The notes under the pieces are model-generated. The model was not told the DNA's origin. It saw only the letters and a program-made list of their open reading frames with translations, and did no database searches. The position numbers were made by a program, and so were the translations under genes. Positions 26,501-34,086 of a stretch of DNA of 64,000 nucleotides are shown in pieces (position 1 is the stretch's first letter; each line of letters starts with the position of its first letter). Source of the DNA: Leucobacter luti (lineage in GTDB: Bacteria; Actinomycetota; Actinomycetes; Actinomycetales; Microbacteriaceae); contig NZ_CP080492.1 in the NCBI RefSeq assembly GCF_019464495.1, positions 3,344,876 to 3,408,875 of the forward strand. The letters run 5' to 3'.

Positions 26501-27354
26501 GCGAGCTGGGCGTTGCGGTGGTCATCGCCGGGATGTCCGTGGCTCGTGAGTTCGACGTAGACGTTGTCTCGTCCGAAGAGGTCGGTGAGGCGGGTGAGTT
26601 CGGCGCGCGCCTGCTCCTCGCCCGCCCCACGCGTGCTGGCTGATTCGAGCGCTTGCCGCACCGCGCCTTTGCGACAGCCAGTGAGGATTGCCCAGTTGTC
26701 CCTGCCCAGCGCGGCGAGTTGCTCGAGGTCGTACACCGGGCGCCCCTTTTCGCCACCCGCAAGTTGTCCCTCGGTGATTGCGGAGGCGAGCTGATGGTAG
26801 CCCTGCGCTCCCCGGGCGAGCACGAGCAGATGTGTACCCATCGGGTCGGTGGCGCCGAGTTGTGGGGCGTCGAGGCCGAGCGAGAGTTCCGAGCCGTACA
26901 CGGTGAGGAGCGGAGGAGGAACTGAGGACGCTTCAGTTTGGGGGAGACGCGAGGTGCTTGGGGCTGCGGTCTGGGCGGCTGCGTGCGCTGAAGCCGCTTT
27001 ACGCGCGGCGGACTCGGCGGCCGCCGCGAAGACGGCTGCGCCATAGAAGCCGTCGTGATCGGTGATCGCAAGCCCGGTGAGCCCGAGACGCGTCGCCTCG
27101 GCGATGAGCTCGTCAGGCGCGGCTGCGCCGTCGAGGAAGCTGAAGTGCGAGTGGGCGTGCAGCTCTGCGTAGGGGACGTGCTCCGACTCGGACTCACGTG
27201 GTTCGTGCGGCGGTGGAGCGCCCGGTGCTGTGCTCGTCGGCAGGATCGCGGGCGGGCGCGGCTCTCCCGAAGTCGTGACGCGCGGTGTCGTTGGGCGCCC
27301 CGAAATTTTGCGCTCAAACTCGGTCCACGTCAGCGGCGGGTTGTTCCAGCCCAC
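23503..27354 (-). CDS. dnaE2: Error-prone DNA polymerase III alpha subunit (mutasome)
   Basis: The 1283-residue translesion polymerase of the ImuA-ImuB-DnaE2 mutasome. The N-terminal PHP domain begins YAELHAHSHFSFLDGAAAPD. The polymerase core has PDIDVDFDSERREEVIQYVY with the catalytic Asp residues, and the C-terminal OB fold has TITVAGLVTHRQRP. GTG 27354 was chosen because AAGGAAGGAG precedes it and the product then begins VGWNNPPLTWTEFE, as in relatives. A low-complexity insertion of about 150 residues (24210-24662) interrupts the protein just before FAVRLGLSEIRG. The gene lies 158 bases beyond imuB and has no LexA box of its own; TTGACA in that gap could be a weak separate -35. Confidence 0.92.
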   Translation of the reverse strand: MGWNNPPLTWTEFERKISGRPTTPRVTTSGEPRPPAILPTSTAPGAPPPHEPRESESEHVPYAELHAHSHFSFLDGAAAPDELIAEATRLGLTGLAITDHDGFYGAAVFAAAAESAARKAASAHAAAQTAAPSTSRLPQTEASSVPPPLLTVYGSELSLGLDAPQLGATDPMGTHLLVLARGAQGYHQLASAITEGQLAGGEKGRPVYDLEQLAALGRDNWAILTGCRKGAVRQALESASTRGAGEEQARAELTRLTDLFGRDNVYVELTSHGHPGDDHRNAQLAALAAEQHLPLIVTGNVHYATRAQAPLAEAMSAVRARRSLDELDPHLPASGAARLRSGAAQLRRFARYSDAIARTVPLARELAFPLRSAKPRLPQLPVPAGHTPMSWLRQLVWEGAERRYGALTDSVRTRLTRELEVIEEKDFPGYFLIVHDLVQEARRRGILCQGRGSAANSAVCFVLHITAVDSIRYDLPFERFLSSMRDEEPDIDVDFDSERREEVIQYVYETYGRRNAAQVANIISYRPKAAIRDAAKALGYGAGQQRAWTKAMERWRAIEEDPDSPIPLPVQRLAQQFLKAPRHLGIHSGGMVLTERPVGEVCPIEHARMDRRTVLQWDKESCETMGLVKFDMLGLGMLSALQKTMDIIAGATGEHWTLETVPKEEPGVYDMLCRADAIGVFQLESRAQLNTLPRLLPRSFYDLVIEIALIRPGPIQGGAVHPYLRRRNGTEDITYSHPKLQPVLERTLGVPLFQEQLMQMAMAVGDCTAEDADLLRRAMGSKRGQEHIDSLRDTLFAGMARNGITGDAATHLYEQIEAFANFGFAESHSISFALLVYISSWFKLHYPGAFLAGLLRSQPMGFYAPRTLVADARRHGVKILPVDVQRSGTFADLEALDATGPRSTRGTASTAGAPGTAHGAGKAEAEAGTAGKARGAGMADEANRADTASQAVRGGPESGPGPGYESGPEAGAGTESGSESEPGPEAGTGTGSGSGSSSTPHRLTAHAVNTECTADEPIRAIAPHEATAPVPPFDRTARDTSGAHRRDDAFAVRLGLSEIRGIETSTAERIVAARAEGGPFLDLADLARRADLDRPRLEALAAAGACDSLGIGRREALWSAAPAADNRERFLPGIAVHVQPPLLPVLTGSEQTALDLWSTGIVTGEHPLALLRDALDARRVVRSDSTRSAAPGSTITVAGLVTHRQRPSTAGGITFLTLEDEAGTVNIVTFAQVWQRNRLVARSAPALLVTGVLERSPEGVVNVIANSFEPLAAPAGIGSRDFH
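24370..24489. repeat. Hexanucleotide simple-sequence tract inside dnaE2
   Basis: About twenty consecutive 6-bp units of the type CCCGGN/CTCGGN encode, on the minus strand, runs of Pro-Gly, Ser-Gly, Glu-Ser and Ala-Gly. The tract is in frame and sits in the part of DnaE2 that has no counterpart in typical relatives. Confidence 0.8.
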
Positions 27355-27512
27355 GGGTACTCCTTCCTTTCTGTGTGATGAGGGTCCAGGCGTGTCAATT
27401 GGATAGTGGCCGATCTGCGCGCTCCGTGCCCGGCCATTCACGGATCACTTGCACCGCCGTCCCGCGGGAGTTCGAAGGGCACTGCAACACGGTTCCGCGT
27501 CGCCGGAGCGGT

Positions 27513-29134
27513 TCAGTCGTAGCGCCCTTCAGCGAACCACTTCCCCTCCTCGTAAAAGAGCAGCCAGGCGTCGCCGTCGGCGAGCTCGAGTTGGAGCCGA
27601 ACCCGATCCGGCGCACCCTGCCACCAGCGCTCTCGCAGCGGCCAGGGGTGTGACCAGTGCTGGACCGGATCCGGGAAATCAGTGCGGGACACGCGCAGTC
27701 GGGCAGGCGCAGCAGTCAGGAGATCCTCGGCATCGATTCCGACTTCGGTGCCTGTGGTGTCAAGGAGCGCTGCTGGGAGCGGTTCTGCGAACACCCGGCT
27801 CGGCACCGGGCCGGTGAGTGAGCCCGGCCACGGACCGGCGGCCGACGCGCGCGCATCTCGTGGCCGGGTGCGTGTCGTGCCCCACGGAAGCAACCGTTGC
27901 CGGTTCGCGAGGAGCCGCCCACCAGTCAGCTGCATCGTGCCAACCGCCGCGTGTCCGAGGCGATTCTGTGCGCGGCTGAGATGGTGGTGCACGCGCTCAT
28001 CGGGCTCGGTGTTCCAGAGGCCAGGTTCGTGGGCGGCCGCCCGGTCGGTGTGCGTGGGCGTGATGCGCACGCGTGTGACCCCCGCGCCGCCACGGTCGGA
28101 ATCCTGTGAGAGGAAGCCGCCTGCCAGCGGAGACGGCCGACTGTGTCGCTCGCGGTGAAGCGGCGTGGATGCGCCCACTCCCGTTCGTGGCGCACCCCAA
28201 TGTCGTCGGTGAGTTCGACGCGTAGCGCCGTGCATACGAGATGTTCCTCTGCAAGGCCAGCGATGAATCGTTCTGCGAGCGTGACGCAGGTAAACGCGAG
28301 CTGCTCTGCGGTGTCTACGGGCGGCTCAAAACTCAGCTCGACCGCAAACTCCTTGACGGGAGTGCGTGGTCGCACTTCCACGCCGTGGGCGGGGCCGATG
28401 GCGGTGGCACGACGGTGCGCAGCGATTCCGGCTGCCCCGAAACGCTGCCGCACGGCATCCTCCGGGAGCGCGGCCAACGCTCCAAGGGTGCGGATGCCCA
28501 GCCCCGTGAGAACTTCGGCGAACTCGCCCGGGGCCGCACGGTCGACCGGGAGCGGGCTGAGAAATGCCGCGGATCCGCCGGGCGCCACGATACGCACCTC
28601 AGCGCGCGGCGCAGTAATGCCGGGGGTGGTGGTCGCGGCGCGTGCAGCCTGTTCTGCGGTGAAGAGGCCGTCGGCAATCCCGATCCGTACGCCCTCCAAT
28701 TCGAGCGTCTCGGCGAGCTGCAGTAGTGCGGCAGCGGCTGGCTCTTCTCCGCCGTAATACCGAACGGGGCCGCGCGCTCTCATTGCGCACAAGCCCGGTC
28801 GCCGGGGTTCAACGCCGGGGATGATCTCTTCGATAGCGGCGAGGACGGGTGCAAAGCGCCGCTCGTCGACCTCTGGATCATGCGGACGGAGCGCCAGTTC
28901 CGGGCAGCGCATCTGTGCTTCGCGTTCGCGTAATCCAACACGCACGCCCTCCTCGCGCGCCGCGGCTGAGCACGCGACTACGCTCCGGTTCGCGATGACA
29001 GCGATTGCGGCGGGCAGCTCATCGGCGATGTCTGCTGCACTGTCTCCTGCGACCTCTTCTGCGTGGTCACGGAGGTATGCGTGGATCGGCCAGTCTGGAA
29101 CCCAGAATACGAGTACCCGTTCTGCCGCGCTCAT
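27513..29134 (-). pseudogene. imuB: ImuB, Y-family polymerase-like mutasome protein, apparent frameshift
   Basis: Read from ATG 29134, the protein has the ImuB N-terminus (ERVLVFWVPDWPIHAYLRD) and the Y-family fold (RARGPVRYYGG, VRIGIADGLFTAEQAA, LGIRTLGALAALP), and runs to LRWQA near 28120. There the reading becomes nonsense, while the neighbouring frame takes over with GGFLSQDSDRGGAGVTRVRI and continues with normal ImuB C-terminal sequence to a stop at 27513. One base missing in the GCCGCC run at 28116-28121 would explain it; the repaired protein would be about 540 residues, a normal ImuB length. ImuB links the polymerase to the sliding clamp. The start overlaps the imuA stop by four bases. 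It could be a true mutation or a sequencing error. Confidence 0.82.
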
Positions 29135-29955
29135 GCCATGCTCCCGGAGTGCAGCTCGGTGACGAGCGCCATTGGAGGGGGTGAGGAGCGTGCGATGCGG
29201 GAAACTGCAGGCGTCGTGGAAATTGCAGGCGTCATGGAATCTGCAGGCGTCGTGGAATCTGCAGCAGCTGCCGGGATAGCGCTGACAGCCGTGAGAGGAG
29301 AGGCGTGCCGGGCGGATTCCGCTGTGCGGGCTGGGGCGGCCGGAGTGGCGAGGACCCCGTTCCTGAAGTGCACGAGATGCCGGTGCACCCCGCGACGATC
29401 CTGCGACTCAACCGTGAGCTCGCGGTCCATGAGCGCCCCTTCACCGCGCCCGAGCCCGGACCATCGCGACCCCACGACGCTGAGGGTGCTTTCGGGGTGT
29501 GGCCACTCGCCCGCGACAACGAGAGCGGAACCGTGTTCGCGGAGCCGTGCGGAAATCCGTTCAGCGTCGCCTGGCCCCGGTTGGGCCGGAGTGCGCAGCA
29601 GCACGACGGTGAGGACCTCGCTCAGCGCGCCAGCGAGGCCGAGCGCATCGGTTCCAGGGTCTGGGATCAGAACGCAGCGATCGAGTGCTATCCCAAGCTC
29701 TGCTGCCGCTTCGGCTCCGAACGTGGGTATACCGACTACTCCGCACCAGGATCCGGCAGCTGATGCCGCTGCCAGGAGTGCGAGCGCAAGCTGCTGTGAG
29801 CCGTGCACCGTGTAGCTCGAACCCTTGCGGAGTGCGCCGCCCGGGAGGAGCGGGCGGAGCGCTGTGGGGGTCGGCAGGGCGCGATCGTCGAGCCGCAGCG
29901 GCTGCATCTGAGTGATGCGCTGCTGCAGCGAACGGACGGTCGCGGAGGCGTTCAT
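29131..29955 (-). CDS. imuA: ImuA, mutasome accessory protein (RecA-like)
   Basis: A 274-residue RecA/SulA-like protein, first gene of the SOS mutasome operon. ATG 29955 begins MNASATVRSLQQRITQMQ; a longer frame would run through the LexA box. The core contains LLPGGALRKGSSYTVHGS and the RecA-like LALALLAAASAAGSWCGVVG. The C-terminus carries an Ala/Ser/Thr/Pro-rich tract with repeated TTPA and TTPAxS units. In mycobacteria ImuA' and ImuB act with DnaE2 in damage-induced mutagenesis, and this order and spacing match. The gene has a leaderless-type promoter holding a perfect SOS box. Confidence 0.88.
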   Translation of the reverse strand: MNASATVRSLQQRITQMQPLRLDDRALPTPTALRPLLPGGALRKGSSYTVHGSQQLALALLAAASAAGSWCGVVGIPTFGAEAAAELGIALDRCVLIPDPGTDALGLAGALSEVLTVVLLRTPAQPGPGDAERISARLREHGSALVVAGEWPHPESTLSVVGSRWSGLGRGEGALMDRELTVESQDRRGVHRHLVHFRNGVLATPAAPARTAESARHASPLTAVSAIPAAAADSTTPADSMTPAISTTPAVSRIARSSPPPMALVTELHSGSMA

Positions 29956-29961
29956 GCAGCA

Positions 29962-29990
29962 ATATTCGAACATATGTTCGAATAAGTCAA
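29962..29990 (-). promoter_or_regulatory. imuA promoter, leaderless type
   Basis: On the minus strand TTGACT (29990-29985), a 17-base spacer and GAATAT (29967-29962) are followed by six bases and the ATG of imuA. The transcript should start at the A of the start codon. The LexA box fills the spacer and overlaps the -10 box. Confidence 0.6.
29964..29983. promoter_or_regulatory. LexA (SOS) box
   Basis: ATTCGAACATATGTTCGAAT is a perfect 20-bp palindrome containing the actinobacterial LexA consensus TCGAAC-N4-GTTCGA without mismatch. It lies between the -35 and -10 elements of imuA, so LexA bound there would block RNA polymerase directly. Confidence 0.93.
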
Positions 29991-30112
29991 TCTCGATTGT
30001 GTCCCGTGTGTTGGTGGAAGGACCAGTCATCGGATGCACGCATATCGCGGCCACGCGGGAGTCTCGTGAAGGGATCGTGCGGATGGCTCATTTGTGTTGG
30101 GGTGAGACGGCG

Positions 30113-30118
30113 TAGGAT
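30113..30118 (+). promoter_or_regulatory. -10 box TAGGAT of a leaderless promoter
   Basis: TAGGAT is followed by GGGGGAG and then ATG 30126 of the DUF2469 gene. TTGTGT at 30092 could be a poorly spaced -35. Confidence 0.5.
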
Positions 30119-30125
30119 GGGGGAG

Positions 30126-30449
30126 ATGAACGAGGACGAGCTGGACGATTATGAGCGCGAAGCTGAACTGTCGCTGTTTCGCGAGTACCGCGATATCGCA
30201 AGCCAGTTCCGCTATGTCGTCGAAACCGAGCGCCGCTTCTATCTTGCGAATGACGTCAGTCTGCAGCGACAGGATGCCGGCAGCGACTTTTACTTCGAAC
30301 TGCTGATGAACGACGTGTGGGTGTGGGACGTGTACCGCGCTGACCGCTTCGTGAAAGTGGTGCGTGTGCTCACGTTCAAAGACGTGAATATCGAGGAGCT
30401 CTCCACGCGTGAGTTCTCGATCCCGCAGGAACTCGCGCTCGACGAGTAA
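30126..30449 (+). CDS. DUF2469 domain-containing protein
   Basis: A 107-residue acidic protein matching the conserved actinobacterial DUF2469 family: LSLFREYRDIASQFRYVVET, ERRFYLANDV and WVWDVYRADRFVKVVRVLTF. Function is unknown. In actinobacteria it commonly sits just before yraN, yifB and dprA, as here. The ATG at 30126 was chosen because it starts the conserved part and lies seven bases after a -10 box; ATG 30117 would add three residues. Confidence 0.9.
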   Translation: MNEDELDDYEREAELSLFREYRDIASQFRYVVETERRFYLANDVSLQRQDAGSDFYFELLMNDVWVWDVYRADRFVKVVRVLTFKDVNIEELSTREFSIPQELALDE

Positions 30450-30593
30450 GTGCTGAATGGGGCCCTGGGAGGGTCCTGATCTTCGCTCACAGCAGCCCGA
30501 TTCGGGCTGACTGAGCATGTCTATCCACAACGCCCACAACCGGGCTCTGTGAGGGGAAGTTCCTGCCGACAATATTGGCAGGAGGTCACCCCA

Positions 30594-31028
30594 ATGAACC
30601 CTGCATCATCCCCCCAACACCCCCAACGCTCTCACCACGCGGGAGCGCTCTTCGCTGCTCCTGCGCTTGAGGCCTCAAAACAGCTCACACTCGGCGCTCG
30701 CGGTGAGGCGGTCGCAGCCGACTTTCTCGCCACGCTCGGCTATCGCATCCTCGACCGCAACTGGCACAGCCGGTACGGCGAACTCGACCTGGTGGTGCGG
30801 GACGGTGATGCGCTGGTCGCCGTCGAGGTCAAAACCCGGGGCGGCGAGAAATTCGGGGGTCCCCTGACCGCGATCACTGCGCGCAAAGTCGGGCGCCTCA
30901 GACGGCTGCTCTTTGAGTGGGTGCGAACACACCAGGAGCGAAGCAAAGAACTCAGGATCGACGCCATCGGCATTACGATCCTCCCGGGGCAGCAGCCGCA
31001 GGTAGATCATCTGCGAGGCATCTCGTGA
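30594..31028 (+). CDS. YraN/UPF0102 family nuclease-fold protein
   Basis: A 144-residue protein of the YraN family, which has a Holliday-junction-resolvase-like nuclease fold of unproven activity. The core contains LGARGEAVAADFLATLGYRI, then the nuclease-type residues in GELDLVVRDGDALVAVEVKT (Glu, Asp, Glu-x-Lys), and RKVGRLRRLL. ATG 30594 follows AGGAGGT, the best ribosome site in this region. The stop overlaps the yifB start. The 144 bases upstream contain CTATCCACA, one mismatch from a DnaA box. Confidence 0.9.
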   Translation: MNPASSPQHPQRSHHAGALFAAPALEASKQLTLGARGEAVAADFLATLGYRILDRNWHSRYGELDLVVRDGDALVAVEVKTRGGEKFGGPLTAITARKVGRLRRLLFEWVRTHQERSKELRIDAIGITILPGQQPQVDHLRGIS

Positions 31029-32598
31029 CCGATGACATCGTCTGTAGAGCTGCGGCGGTTGCGCTCACCGGGCTCGACGGCACGGCGGTCACGGTTGAAG
31101 CTGCCGTGTCGCAGCAGCTTCCCGGCATGACCATTATCGGACTGCCGGATACTGCGCTCGCTGAGGCGAAACTTCGCGTGCGCACCGCAACAACACAGGC
31201 GGGGATCCAGCTCTCGAACCGTTTCGTGACGGTGAACCTTAGCCCAGCGGCGCTTCCGAAGCACGGGGCCGGATTCGACCTCGCGATCGCGCTTGCGGCC
31301 CTTGCAGCTTCGCGGCGCATGCCGGCAGCCCACCTTGCTGACACCGTCCACCTCGGAGAGCTTGGTCTTGGCGGGGAGCTTCGTCGACCAGCCGGCCTGC
31401 TCTCGGCCACCGTCGCCGCACGTCGTCTGGGGTTCCGCCGCATCATGGTCCCCGCAGAGTGTGGCGACGAGGCTGCGCTCGTCCCAGGGATCGAGGTGGT
31501 TGCGGTCGCCACACTCACCGAGGCGGTCGAATGGTATCGCCAGGGCTGCCAGGTCACTCGAACGCCGTCGCCGGCTGTTCACACGAGCAACCGTCCGGTC
31601 AGTGCCGCGGTGGAGGGCACCCCCAAGCAGCAACCCGATGATGTGTCCGAGATCGTGGGGCAACCCGACGCCGTTGAGGCACTCGTAATCGCAGCTGCGG
31701 GACGCCACCACCTGTCGCTCCTCGGGCCGCCCGGGGCGGGCAAGACCATGCTCGCGATGCGCCTGCCCACTGTGCTCCCAGAGCTCACCGATTCCGAGGC
31801 TCTCGAAGCGAGCAGCATCGCCTCGCTCGGCGGGACTGCACTCACCGAGCTGGTGCGGCGGCCGCCTTTTGAGAGCCCACACCACACTGCCTCGCCTGTG
31901 GCGATCATCGGCGGAGGAATGGGTAACGTCGTGCGGCCCGGAGCAGTGACGCGCGCGCATCATGGGGTCCTGCTCATGGACGAGGCGCCAGAGTTTCCGC
32001 GAGCGGTGCTTGACGCGCTGCGGCAACCGCTCGAATCCGGCACAATCGAGATCCACCGCGCGCAGCTCCGCACGGCGCTCCCAGCGCGCGTGCAACTCGT
32101 GCTCGCAGCGAACCCGTGCCCGTGCGGGAACGCCGGCTCACCCGACACCGCGCTGGAGTGCCACTGCCCGCCGAGTGTGCGCGTGAGATACCAGCAACGT
32201 ATCTCAGGGCCGCTGGCTGATCGCATCGACCTGCACCTCACACTGCACCGAGTGTCGCGCGTGGCGCGCTCAGATCCAGAACACGCTGCCCCCACGAGCG
32301 CCGAACTGCGCGCCCGAGTCGTGTGCGCGCGGGAGCGGGCAGGTGAGCGACTGCGCGGAACGCCCTGGCGCGTCAACGCGGAGGTGCCGGGACGCTGGCT
32401 TCGAAACTCAGAGCAGCGGTTGCCGCGTAGCGACACGGCGATACTCGACCGCGCTCTGGCGCGGGAGGCCTCACACTGCGCGGCTACGACCGGGTCCTGC
32501 GTGTCGCGTGGAGCATCGCAGACCTCGCGGGTCATGAGCGGCCCAGGCGCGACGATATTGCGCAGGCACTCCTGCTCCGGAACGGGGCAGAATCGTGA
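31025..32598 (+). pseudogene. YifB-type Mg-chelatase-like AAA ATPase, apparent frameshift near the 3' end
   Basis: From GTG 31025 (overlapping the yraN stop) the protein has the N-terminal ChlI-like domain (QLPGMTIIGLPDTALAEAKL), Walker A GPPGAGKTM, MDEAPEFPRAVLDALRQPLE and the Cys-rich AANPCPCGNAGSP. After ALAREA near 32468 the frame turns into arginine/serine-rich nonsense that would run to 32779. One base to the side, the normal end appears: GLTLRGYDRVLRVAWSIADL, stopping at 32598. That stop overlaps the dprA GTG by exactly GTGA, strong evidence that this is the original frame. One missing G in the GGGAGG run explains it. Repaired length is about 524 residues. The role is unproven, possibly in DNA uptake. 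Confidence 0.85.
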
Positions 32599-34082
32599 CC
32601 GGGACAACGCCATACATCGGTGCCGATGCCGAGCTCCGTGCACGCCTCGCGCGACTGATGCCGCGCGAGTGGAGCGGGCGAATGGCCGGACGCACCACGG
32701 AATCTCCTCACACTCCGGAACTCGCTCCCGAGCGTGCGGACGCGCTGCTCGCAAGAGTCGTGTGGTCGAGGCTTGTTGAACCGGGCGACGCAATCGCCGG
32801 CACACTCATTGCCGCACTGGGGGCCGAAGAGCTACTTGCCCTGTTGGCAGCAGGCAGGGCACCACGGATGATCAGTGCACGCGCACGCGAGGCCGGGGTT
32901 ACCGAGCTATCGGATCGCGCCATCACCGCCGGAGTGCACCGGTGGCTCCCTCGTCTCAGCAGGAAAGAGTGTGTCGGAGACCTTGACCGAGCAATCGCTG
33001 CGGATATGCGGCTGCTGACTCCGGGGACCAGCGCATGGCCGGAGCCCCTCGACGATCTTGGAGCGCACGCGCCACTCGTGCTCTGGGTGCGGGGGAATAC
33101 GGCGCACCTCACTGCGCCCAGCCTGGCCGTCGTCGGTGCTCGGGCCTGCACCGGCTATGGTGCGAATATCACCGCGGAACTCACACACGTCGCAGGCGAC
33201 GCAGGCCTGACTATCGTCTCCGGAGCTGCCTACGGCATCGACGCAGTGGCGCATCGCACGGCGCTCGCCGCAGGGCATCCTACGATCGCCGTGTTGGCTG
33301 GTGGTGCGGACCGGATCTATCCCAGCTCGCACAGGTCGCTGCTTCATCGCATCGGAGTTGACGGCCTCGTGTGTTCAGAACTGGTGCCAGGCGCCGCGCC
33401 GACCCGGTGGAGATTTCTGCAACGCAACCGATTGATCGCTGCGCTTTCAGGGGCAACGCTCGTCACCGAGGCGGGCCTGAGATCAGGCTCCCTGAATACA
33501 GCTGGGCACGCGGCGAGCCTGGGGCGAACGCTCGGTGCAGTGCCCGGGCCGGTGACGAGTGCCGCATCTGCGGGCTGTCACCGCCTGATTCGTGAATACG
33601 GCGCGCAACTCGTATCGAATGAGGAGGAACTGCGCGAGCTGCTCGACGTGCCACGGACCGCGCTCGCAGACCTGGGCGCACCGGCCGGAGCAAAAGCAGA
33701 AGCCGAATTGGGAACTGAAGCTGGATCAGGCGCGGAGACCGCAGCGGGAATTTCGGCTGGAGAAGGAACGGGGCTCGGGCTGGGGGCCGGCTCAGAACCC
33801 ACGAACCGTTCGCTGGCAGGGGTACGGGGCACCCCTGCAGAGTTCGAGGTGAGTGGCGGCGCCGAGTCGGGTGCCGTGCGGCAGCCCGCGGTGCAGCAGC
33901 GGGTGATCGATGCGTTGCCGTTGCGGGGGAGTCGGAGCGCGGAGGACGTTGCGCGCCGCGCGGGTATCGGCAGAGCCGAAGCTCGTGGAGTGCTCGCCGA
34001 GCTGGAACTCCTGGGATATGTGGCTCGTCGCGAAACGCCGAGCCGTGGCGGAGACGAGTGGGGGCTGCAGCGACGAGAATGA
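32595..34082 (+). CDS. dprA: DNA-processing protein DprA
   Basis: A 495-residue protein that loads RecA on incoming single-stranded DNA. The Rossmann-like core shows LAVVGARACTGYGANITAEL, SGAAYGIDAVAHRTALAAG, IAVLAGGADRIYPSSHRSLL and RFLQRNRLIAALSGATLVTE. The C-terminal winged helix (about 435-490) has RSAEDVARRAGIGRAEARG. The two are joined by about 70 residues of Gly/Ala/Glu-rich low-complexity sequence, which makes the protein longer than most DprA. The GTG start overlaps the repaired yifB stop. Confidence 0.92.
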   Translation: MTGTTPYIGADAELRARLARLMPREWSGRMAGRTTESPHTPELAPERADALLARVVWSRLVEPGDAIAGTLIAALGAEELLALLAAGRAPRMISARAREAGVTELSDRAITAGVHRWLPRLSRKECVGDLDRAIAADMRLLTPGTSAWPEPLDDLGAHAPLVLWVRGNTAHLTAPSLAVVGARACTGYGANITAELTHVAGDAGLTIVSGAAYGIDAVAHRTALAAGHPTIAVLAGGADRIYPSSHRSLLHRIGVDGLVCSELVPGAAPTRWRFLQRNRLIAALSGATLVTEAGLRSGSLNTAGHAASLGRTLGAVPGPVTSAASAGCHRLIREYGAQLVSNEEELRELLDVPRTALADLGAPAGAKAEAELGTEAGSGAETAAGISAGEGTGLGLGAGSEPTNRSLAGVRGTPAEFEVSGGAESGAVRQPAVQQRVIDALPLRGSRSAEDVARRAGIGRAEARGVLAELELLGYVARRETPSRGGDEWGLQRRE

Positions 34083-34086
34083 GAAC

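Noticed and set aside
27355..27512. Separate SOS-controlled promoter for dnaE2
   Set aside because: There is a TTGACA but no matching -10 box and no palindromic LexA site; transcription from imuA is simpler.
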